In this document: one piece after another, positions 9,230 through 17,900 of the stretch
Layout of the letters: each line of letters opens with the position of its first letter
Position numbering within the stretch: the first letter of the stretch is position 1
DNA from: Chitinophagaceae bacterium
GTDB lineage: Bacteria; Bacteroidota; Bacteroidia; Chitinophagales; Chitinophagaceae
Length of the DNA stretch: 64,000 nt
NCBI GenBank assembly: GCA_019752045.1
Contig: JAIEMP010000015.1
Span: 62,001 to 126,000 of the forward strand
Direction: 5' to 3'
Program-made: the position numbers and the translations under genes
The notes under the pieces: model-generated
Databases searched by the model: none
What the model saw: only the letters and a program-made list of their open reading frames with translations
What the model was told of the DNA's origin: nothing

Positions 9230-9631
9230 TTAAAGTAAAGGTTGCATGGGTGGGCAACTGATGGCAACAATGTTTTCTTTATCCAGGCTTCCTTTAATTC
9301 TTGCTGCCAGATCCCATGTTTCTGTACCACCTGTTTCCAGGAACCGCACATAAGTTCCTTTGAATAAATAATCGTCCTCAGCTATTTCAATCAGCCGGTC
9401 AGTAAGCAAATTGTCAAGGTCAATCTCCATGCTGCTTAAGTCATGTACAACCGGAATATTGACTTTAGAAAATGGATGTTCCAGTGTAAATGAAATGATT
9501 GTTGTTTCTGCATCCTGCTGTAAATGGCCTTCAGTTGTTAGAACTTGCCTGGTTCCTTTATAAATATCATCTTCATCTCCCTTGTATTTGAACTGTAACA
9601 GGAATGGAATGTGGAGTACCGCTTTATTCAT
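9230..9631 (-). CDS. Hypothetical protein (133 aa)
   Basis: Intact ORF directly upstream of the previous gene; ..ETWDLAARIKG.. resembles SWELVGKFKG of its neighbour. Confidence 0.5.
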   Translation of the reverse strand: MNKAVLHIPFLLQFKYKGDEDDIYKGTRQVLTTEGHLQQDAETTIISFTLEHPFSKVNIPVVHDLSSMEIDLDNLLTDRLIEIAEDDYLFKGTYVRFLETGGTETWDLAARIKGSLDKENIVAISCPPMQPLL

Positions 9632-9885
9632 GCCGCAAAGAAAAGATTGCCCATTGTAATCTATTTACAAGCATCTGCATTTTACAGTTGAAAAGAAAAA
9701 TATTGTTCACGGGCTGCCGGATGGCAGCAAGTACCCCACAGCAAACGGAATAAAATGGAGTGAGCGAGGAGTACTGCGTACAGCCGGAACTACAGCTGAT
9801 TTTGCACCTGTAACGCAAAGCCCCCACCTCCTTTGTCTCTTTTCCACAACCATCTACCACAGCCTCATTTTTAGCCTCATTCCCC

Positions 9886-9893
9886 TATCTTTG
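9886..9893 (+). promoter_or_regulatory. Candidate Bacteroidota -7 box for hppA
   Basis: TATCTTTG (TAnnTTTG consensus) 41 nt upstream of the hppA ATG. Confidence 0.45.
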
Positions 9894-9933
9894 CCGTCCT
9901 TCAAAAAAATTCAACAACATAGAATAATCGCTT

Positions 9934-12324
9934 ATGGAGAATTTGATTTATCTCGTTCCCGCTATGGCAGTCGTTGGACTGTTGTACATGTTTGTAAAGT
10001 TCAATTGGGTTTCCAGGCAGGAAGCCGGAAATGAGCGCATGCAGGAAATCAGTAATTATATTGCTGAAGGTGCAATGGCCTTCTTAAAAGCTGAGTGGAA
10101 AGTGCTTGGCTATTTTGTGGTAATTGTTGCCATTCTGTTGGGTGTAATGTCAATGGCAAACCCTAACAGTCACTGGAGCATTGCCCTCGCCTTTGTAATG
10201 GGTGCGGTGTTTAGTGCAACTGCCGGTTATATTGGTATGAAGATCGCTACAAAAAGTAATGTTCGTACTGCACATGCAGCCCGCACAAGTTTAAGCAAAG
10301 CATTAAGTGTGTCTTTCACCGGCGGTTCTGTAATGGGACTTGGTGTGGCAGGTTTAGCGGTGCTTGGTTTGGGTGGTTTATTTATTATTCTTAAAGCCAT
10401 TTTTGTACCTGCGGGTGCAGATGTAAATGGTGCAGAAATGCTCACCACTATTGAAGTGCTTACCGGCTTTTCATTGGGTGCTGAGTCTATTGCATTGTTT
10501 GCCCGTGTGGGTGGTGGTATTTATACAAAAGCAGCCGACGTAGGTGCAGATCTCGTTGGTAAAGTAGAAGCCGGTATTCCTGAAGATGATCCCCGCAACC
10601 CTGCAACCATTGCAGATAATGTGGGCGACAACGTAGGTGATGTGGCTGGTATGGGTGCCGATCTCTTCGGTTCGTACGTAGCAACGGTGTTGGCAACAAT
10701 GGTACTTGGTCAGGAAACCAAATCAGTTGATGCATTCGGTGGCATGGCTCCAATCTTATTGCCAATGATGATTGCCGGAATTGGTATTCTCTTTTCTATT
10801 GTTGGTACCTGGATGGTTCGTGTAAGCGACAATGCAGGCATCAGTACAGATAATGTGCAGAAAGCGTTGAACATGGGTAACTGGGGATCCATCATCCTTA
10901 CAGCAATTGCCTGTGTTGGCTTGGTTTATTTTATTCTTCCCGAAACAATGGTGCTCCGTGGTGCAACTTTCACTAAGTGGGGTGTGCTTGGAGCTATTGC
11001 AGTTGGTTTAGTGGTAGGTGCCTTAATGAGCATCATTACTGAATATTATACAGCCATGGGCAAACGCCCTGTGCTGAGCATCATCCGCCAGTCGTCTACC
11101 GGTCATGCAACCAACGTAATTGGTGGTTTGGCTATGGGTATGGAAAGTACCTTCTTACCAATTCTTGTATTGGCTGCAGGTATTTATGGTTCATTCTTAT
11201 GTGCCGGTTTATATGGTGTGGCCATTGCAGCAGCAGGTATGATGTCTACTACTGCAATGCAGTTGGCGATTGATGCCTTTGGTCCGATTGCTGATAACGC
11301 AGGTGGTATCGCTGAAATGAGTGAATTACCAAAAGAAGTGCGTGAAAAAACAGACGTGTTAGATGCTGTTGGTAACACAACTGCTGCAACAGGTAAAGGT
11401 TTTGCGATTGCTTCTGCTGCCTTAACTGCGTTGGCTTTGTTTGCTGCGTTTGTTGGTGTGGCAGGTATTAGCGGTATTGATATTTATAAAGCCGATGTAT
11501 TGGCTTGTTTATTTGTTGGTGCAATGATTCCGTTCATCTTCTCCTCACTGGCCATTCGTGCAGTGGGTGAAGCAGCGATGGCAATGGTGGAAGAAGTGCG
11601 TCGTCAGTTCCGCACTATCCCCGGTATTATGGAAGGTACAGGCAAACCTGAGTACGATAAATGTGTGGCCATTTCAACTGAAGCATCAATCAAGAAAATG
11701 ATGTTGCCGGGTGCTATTACCATTGCTTCTCCGTTGATCATTGGTTTTTCAATGGGACCTGAAGCATTGGGTGGATTCCTTGCTGGTGCTACCGTAAGTG
11801 GTGTGTTAATGGGAATGTTCCAGAACAATGCCGGTGGTGCATGGGATAATGCCAAGAAGAGTTTTGAAAAAGGTGTGGAGATCAATGGCGAAATGTTTTA
11901 TAAAAAATCGGAACCACACAAAGCATCTGTAACTGGTGATACAGTTGGTGATCCGTTTAAAGATACTTCCGGTCCATCAATGAACATCCTCATTAAATTA
12001 ATGAGTATTGTTTCTTTGGTAATTGCTCCTACCCTTGCACAAATGTATGGCACTGGTGGTCATAGTAAAGTCGGGAATGTGAATATAAAGCTTGAGCACA
12101 AAGTAGAAGCTGATGATACAACAAACATGAAATTAGAAAATCCTTTTCTGGAAGCTTTGAAAGAAGATAAGCTGATCAGTGCTGCAGGTTTTTCTGTGCA
12201 ACTGAAAAACGACAGTCTTACTATCAACAACGTTTTACAATCAAAAGAAGTGCTGGATAAATACCGCAGCTTGCTGAATGGCAAAACGGAACTGGATGTA
12301 AAAGTGAATGTAGAAAAATTTTAG
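9934..12324 (+). CDS. hppA: Membrane-bound ion-translocating pyrophosphatase (K+-dependent type)
   Basis: [92 protein letters not shown]. Confidence 0.97.
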   Translation: MENLIYLVPAMAVVGLLYMFVKFNWVSRQEAGNERMQEISNYIAEGAMAFLKAEWKVLGYFVVIVAILLGVMSMANPNSHWSIALAFVMGAVFSATAGYIGMKIATKSNVRTAHAARTSLSKALSVSFTGGSVMGLGVAGLAVLGLGGLFIILKAIFVPAGADVNGAEMLTTIEVLTGFSLGAESIALFARVGGGIYTKAADVGADLVGKVEAGIPEDDPRNPATIADNVGDNVGDVAGMGADLFGSYVATVLATMVLGQETKSVDAFGGMAPILLPMMIAGIGILFSIVGTWMVRVSDNAGISTDNVQKALNMGNWGSIILTAIACVGLVYFILPETMVLRGATFTKWGVLGAIAVGLVVGALMSIITEYYTAMGKRPVLSIIRQSSTGHATNVIGGLAMGMESTFLPILVLAAGIYGSFLCAGLYGVAIAAAGMMSTTAMQLAIDAFGPIADNAGGIAEMSELPKEVREKTDVLDAVGNTTAATGKGFAIASAALTALALFAAFVGVAGISGIDIYKADVLACLFVGAMIPFIFSSLAIRAVGEAAMAMVEEVRRQFRTIPGIMEGTGKPEYDKCVAISTEASIKKMMLPGAITIASPLIIGFSMGPEALGGFLAGATVSGVLMGMFQNNAGGAWDNAKKSFEKGVEINGEMFYKKSEPHKASVTGDTVGDPFKDTSGPSMNILIKLMSIVSLVIAPTLAQMYGTGGHSKVGNVNIKLEHKVEADDTTNMKLENPFLEALKEDKLISAAGFSVQLKNDSLTINNVLQSKEVLDKYRSLLNGKTELDVKVNVEKF

Positions 12325-12388
12325 AAAATTAAACAACCATATTGTTTGGTTGACACTCTTGAAAGTGTCTAATCAGATCATTATCATT

Positions 12389-12412
12389 GCCCCGGTATTT
12401 TTATGCCGGGGC
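12389..12412 (+). terminator. Rho-independent terminator of hppA
   Basis: GCCCCGG-tatttttatg-CCGGGGC followed by ttattttt. Confidence 0.8.
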
Positions 12413-12548
12413 TTATTTTTACAGTTCTTCCGCTGAATTTGAAGTTACAGTAGCTGTAATTTTTAAGATACTCCGTTTTTATTGGATTTGGAATGATGTT
12501 TGAAGTCTTATTATACCTCAATCGTTATAAAAAATTAAATAAAGCTAT

Positions 12549-13358
12549 ATGAAACTGCATTTCAATTTATTCAGCAAAGGACTGTTTGCAGCAGCAACAA
12601 TCCTGATGGTGGCTTCCGGCTGTCAGAAAAAAACTGGCAGTAACAATAATCAGCCCCGTTTACAGGTGATGTTAACCGACAACCCTGACCCGAATGTAAA
12701 AGAAGTATGGGTTGACATCAGGGAAGTACGTATTAAAATGGCAGATACCAGCGAGATCATTCTCGATGATGCCTATCCCGGCGTATATAACCTGTATGAA
12801 TTAACCAATGGCAGAGATACACTGTTAGCAGATGCATCCATTCCTGCCGGATCTATTTCACAAATCAGGCTGGTGTTGGGAACTAATAATTATGTGATTA
12901 CAAAAGACAATAAACGGATTGATTTAACCACACCCAGTGCACAGCAATCCGGATTAAAAGTGCAGATAAAACAGGATGTTTCAGGTGGAATATTATATCG
13001 TTTAATCCTTGATTTTGATGCAGCTAAATCAATTGTAAAAGCAGGCAACAGCGGAAAATATATTTTAAAGCCGGTATTAAGAGTGCTTTCATTTCTTCCA
13101 TCCGGAGGTAATGTAAGAGGCGTTGTAATACCCGATTCTGTAAGAACAACCGTTTATGCTATCAATGGCCCCGATACCATTGCTTCAACTTTTACAGATA
13201 CATTAAACGGCCGGTACTTTATCAGCAATTTACCTGCAGGATCATACAGCTTCTCCTATGTTCCAAACGATACAATACATAAAACAGCTTTTCGAACCGT
13301 TCCGGTTATTCTCGGACAAACTACCATTGTTGATACGGTAAAACTGGAGATCAGATAA
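12549..13358 (+). CDS. DUF4382-like lipoprotein
   Basis: Lipobox-like MVASGC; RLQVMLTDNPDPNVKEVWVDIREVRIKM pattern typical of DUF4382. Confidence 0.8.
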   Translation: MKLHFNLFSKGLFAAATILMVASGCQKKTGSNNNQPRLQVMLTDNPDPNVKEVWVDIREVRIKMADTSEIILDDAYPGVYNLYELTNGRDTLLADASIPAGSISQIRLVLGTNNYVITKDNKRIDLTTPSAQQSGLKVQIKQDVSGGILYRLILDFDAAKSIVKAGNSGKYILKPVLRVLSFLPSGGNVRGVVIPDSVRTTVYAINGPDTIASTFTDTLNGRYFISNLPAGSYSFSYVPNDTIHKTAFRTVPVILGQTTIVDTVKLEIR

Positions 13359-13385
13359 TTAGTCCAACTTTCGTTTAAAGCCGCC

Positions 13386-13413
13386 AAAGCCGTTCTTTCT
13401 GAACGGCTTTTTT
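13386..13413 (+). terminator. Rho-independent terminator
   Basis: AAAGCCGTTC-tttct-GAACGGCTTT followed by TTT. Confidence 0.85.
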
Positions 13414-13526
13414 AGTACATACACATTTACACTTATTTTATTATTAGTTAAACGCTTAAAAAAATGACAAATGAACTTTTTTATTAACATGATCCCTGTA
13501 TATTTGATACGAATAGAATCGTAAGA

Positions 13527-13907
13527 ATGAATAACAAACCATTAAAGCCCACAGAAAGTGAACTGGAGATACTGCGGGTACTCTGGGACCGTGGCGAAGT
13601 AACAGTTAGGCAAGTACATGAGGAATTAAGTAAAACCAAAGAGGCAGGTTATACAACTACCCTGAAACTGATGCAGATTATGCATGAAAAAGGAACTGTA
13701 AAAAGAGATGAAAGCAGTAAAACTCACAAATACACTGCACTCCTTTCAAGGGAACATACGCAAAAGCAGTTTATGGGAAAAATGATCGACACTCTGTTTC
13801 AGGGTTCCTCTACGCAGCTGGTGATGCAGGCACTTGTTTATCACAGAACAACAGAGGAAGAATTGGAACAAATTCAACAAATGATTGAGAACCTGAAAAA
13901 GCAGTAA
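13527..13907 (+). CDS. BlaI/MecI/CopY family transcriptional regulator
   Basis: PTESELEILRVLWDRGEVTVRQVHEELSKTKEAGYTTTLKLMQIMHEKGTVKRDE is the classical BlaI winged helix. Confidence 0.92.
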   Translation: MNNKPLKPTESELEILRVLWDRGEVTVRQVHEELSKTKEAGYTTTLKLMQIMHEKGTVKRDESSKTHKYTALLSREHTQKQFMGKMIDTLFQGSSTQLVMQALVYHRTTEEELEQIQQMIENLKKQ

Positions 13908-13916
13908 ACTTTATTG

Positions 13917-14960
13917 TTACCATACTCTTCTCGGACAAAGATCGCCCCATTTATTTCCAAGCAAAAAGCCAAGCACAATTTCATGTGTTCCACGTTGCAT
14001 GTATTGTAATAAGTATTTTGAATTGTTTACATCATACGCATAGCTGATGTTAAACGTATTGGAAATGTTTACACCGGCCATGGCGGCAAACCCTTCTTTT
14101 ATTCTGTAATTACCGCCAATCCAAAACCGGTCCTGATATTGAGCCTTTACATTTACATCAACAAACATGGGCATACTGGGTATATAACGCAGCATCACTG
14201 ATGGTATCACATTTACATCATCGCTTACCAGAAAACGGTAACCTGTTGTAGCAAAAAAATGAGGCACTAATGTTGATTTATAAAAATCATTTGTTACCAG
14301 TGTTACACGTTGTGGAATAATTTGCTGAGCAGCAAGTCCTGCAAAAAAACGATCAGAATACAACCAAAGTCCGGCATTTAATTCCGGTTTTACTTTTCTT
14401 AATTCCTGCGACAAGCCGCCAATAGCAGGATCAACAGGGTTGGCCAATTCAATTTTGCTTGCATCAATATTAACAACAGAAATCCCTCCTGAGAAACCTG
14501 CAGATAAATTAAGTTTTGGAGTAAGCCCTAAGTGATAGGCGTAGGATGCAGTTGCATACACCCTGTTAATGTATCCTGTTTTAAAATTTACGATGCTGCC
14601 TCCTACTCCATGATGAGGTTCTGCTGCAGTATATTCTTCCCAATAGGATTTACCTCTTGGGTTATCGCCCGGCACCTGAAAGGATGTAGCACTTGTTCTG
14701 TAATCGCCCTTACCTATAGGTGCATGTACAGATGCATAAATTGTTTGAGGTGCACCCGGAAATCCAACCCATTGATTACGGTAACTGAGTTTAACATCCG
14801 TATAGTTTTCAATACCTGTTAATGCAGGATTGATGATGTAATTATTAAGAATATACTGCGTATAATGCGGCCGTTGCTGTGCATTGGTCTTCACCAGCAA
14901 GCCTGTCATAACAATCAAACAGATAACAACGGTCGTTTTCATTTTCAACATGCGCATCAA
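13917..14960 (-). CDS. Type IX secretion system membrane protein, PorP/SprF family
   Basis: QQRPHYTQYILNNYIINPALTGIENYTDVKLSYRNQWVGFPGAPQTIYASVHAPI is the PorP/SprF signature. Confidence 0.95.
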   Translation of the reverse strand: MMRMLKMKTTVVICLIVMTGLLVKTNAQQRPHYTQYILNNYIINPALTGIENYTDVKLSYRNQWVGFPGAPQTIYASVHAPIGKGDYRTSATSFQVPGDNPRGKSYWEEYTAAEPHHGVGGSIVNFKTGYINRVYATASYAYHLGLTPKLNLSAGFSGGISVVNIDASKIELANPVDPAIGGLSQELRKVKPELNAGLWLYSDRFFAGLAAQQIIPQRVTLVTNDFYKSTLVPHFFATTGYRFLVSDDVNVIPSVMLRYIPSMPMFVDVNVKAQYQDRFWIGGNYRIKEGFAAMAGVNISNTFNISYAYDVNNSKYLLQYMQRGTHEIVLGFLLGNKWGDLCPRRVW

Positions 14961-14979
14961 TCAATAATTTTCAAAGAGT

Positions 14980-17900
14980 TTAACGTAATATGGTCACATA
15001 TCCTGAAATTCTGGAACGGCCGTTCTTTGGATCAATCACATAATAATAAGTTCCTGCAGGAAGCTGCTGCCCTTTCCATTTTCCATCCCATGGTGTTGAA
15101 TATCCTACAGATCGGTGTACAATTGTTCCGGCGGTATTATATATTTCCACCACACAGCCGGGATAATCGTAGAGATATTTAATTTCCCAGAAATCATTAA
15201 TACCATCACCATTTGGGGTAAATGTATTGGGCGGTTTAGGCATCTTAAGCACTTTTACAAACAAGGTTGTTCTGCTTAAACAGCCACCACGTCCTGTTAC
15301 ATAAATGGTATACAGTATATCATCTTTCGGCCGGATGATGGTTGGGTTCTTTAATGTTGGATCATCCAGATAAGTAGGCGGCGTCCATAAAAACTGAGAG
15401 GAAGTTGCAGACGCACCAAATTCGGTGATCTTCCGTATTCCATCTTCCAGCATAACAATATCCGGACCCGGCGCCAATGCAGGATAAGGCCATACATTAA
15501 CTGTTTTTGTTGCTGTATCACTGATGCAACCTTCGCTGCTGTATACTTGCAGTTTCACATTGTAAAATCCGGGAATAGTATACAGATAAGCCGGATTTTG
15601 AACAGAAGATGTAACACCGTTTCCAAAATTCCAGTTCCATTGTGTAATGTCTCTTACAATGCCATCACTTTCATCTGTAAAGTTTACCAGATCACCCAAA
15701 CATAAACTGTCTTTTGAATCGAAGGCTGCTTTTGGTTGCGGAAATACATCCACCAGTTGTTTGGTGGCAGAATCGATACAATTATTATTTGATGTTACTT
15801 TTAATGAAACGGTATATGGTCCGAGATTACGATAAGTATAAATCGGATTCTTAATTACAGAGGTATCTGATCCTGCAGGCGATACAAACCCATCTCCAAA
15901 ATCCCATTTGTATCTGAACTGTCCGTCTGTATTATCAGGTATGGTAGACAGATTAGTAAATGTTGCAGTACCAGCCGGCAAACAAACTTTTGGAAAATTA
16001 AAATCAACCCTTGGTAATGGATGTACTCTTACAGGCAAGGTTGCCGGTACACTTGTACATCCTCTGTTATTGACTACCTGTAAAACAACATTGTAGTTTC
16101 CATAATTGGCAAACACATGAGCGATATTGTTTTTATTGGGGTAAGAAATAATGGGAGTACCATCGCCAAAATCAACATTCCATGTATTGATTGAGGTGGC
16201 GTTTGCAACAGAACTGTCACTGAACATGACCATATTTTTTTCACAAGATGGAAGTAATGAAACAAACCTTGCTGCAGGTCTTGGATATACCTCAATGGTT
16301 TGTTCAGAAAAATGTGTACATCCGTTTGCTGCAGTAAATGTATAACGGATGCGGTGGATGCCCACTCCTGCTGCTGCGGGGTTAAACAACCCTGTGCTGC
16401 TTACTCCCGGTCCCGTATAAACGCCTGTACCCGGCAAACCTCCCAACTCAACAGCTTGTGTGATCTGCCTTGCAACTGCATCTAAACAGATACCCGGCAT
16501 AGCAGTAAACTGTGTTAACGGACTTGCATTAACTACAATATCCCTGATCTCATCATTCACACAAATAATTCCGGTGTAAGCTCTGTACCTGATCCTGAAT
16601 GTTCTGGTAAGCGGCGATTGAAAATTCGGATAACGGTGAGAGTAAATCTTATCAGTTACCGGATTATCATCTGTTTCAAATACGGTTGGTGCATTTACAT
16701 AATCCCAGTAAATTTCAACTTTGGTTAAAGCACCAAAATCAACCGTTGATTTTTCCTGAATCTGAATATCCTGGTTACTGCATAAACCGTTTGTTGGCAA
16801 CAAAATAAAATTCGCATTGGGTATAGAACCATTTACTGTAAACGGAATATTGCTAACGGAATCTCTACATCCATCTTTTGAAGTTACTGTAAGTGACAAT
16901 AAATAATTATCAGCTTTATTAAACCGGATAGAAGGGTTTTTATTGGTGCTTGTGCCGGGCGTTGGACCAGGTACAACAGCAGGCGACCCTGTATTAAATT
17001 TCCACAAATAAGTCATGAGCGACTCGCTGTTATCTGCAATACGGGTTGTATCAAAGAAAAATGCATTGGCATCACTCAAACAAACTTCGGGTAACACATA
17101 CCCTACTCTTGGTAACGGATTAATTCGGATTGTTTTAATCAATGTATCGCTGCGGCAACCTTTGCTGCTTTCAACCAGCAGCTTCACTACTTTATTACCC
17201 CAATTGGCATAGGTATGCGTAATTGGATTATTATTCGTAGCGTTGATAATAGTACCATCGTCTAAGTTCCAATACCAGCGAACGAGTGAACCGGCATTAG
17301 GAACAGAATTATCAGTAATAGTGATCTGGTTTTTTTCACACAACGGAGTGCTGAGTGTGTTAGCCGCAGTTGGCCATGGATTTACAATCACCGTTTTTGT
17401 AATGGTATCACTTACACATCCTTGATTGGTAAAAACAAATAAGGTTGCGGTATATGTACCCGGTGTTGCAAAATTCTTAACCGGATTTCTAATAGTTGAT
17501 GTTGTTCCATCGCTAAAGCTCCAGCGCCATTGGGTTACAGGATGTGTAAACCCATTCGATCCATCTGTAAATGTTACCGGAGATTGCCAGCACACTTCTG
17601 CAGGTGCAGTAAAGTCGGCTTTGGGTTGCGGATAAATATTCGCCTGCACTCTTGTTATTGAATCAACACAGCCATAATTAGAAGTTACTTTCAACTTTAT
17701 ACTATAGGGCCCTACTGTTGTGTATTTATGTGTTGGATTTGTTACAGAAGATGTATTTAACGGGCCCGTTGAAGGATCTCCAAAATTCCATGCGTTTAAA
17801 AATAGTCCTTGTGAACCATCTGCAATGGTTGATGTATTGGTAAAACTTACAACGCCATCCGGCAAACATGCAAAACTCATGGTAAAGTTTGGAACAGGGT

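Noticed and set aside
9624-9860. 78-aa Cys-rich minus ORF upstream of hppA
   Set aside because: Composition looks like translated non-coding DNA, and it overlaps the 9230-9631 start; no supporting motif.
10227-11885. Several minus-strand ORFs within hppA
   Set aside because: Shadow ORFs of a clear, conserved coding sequence.
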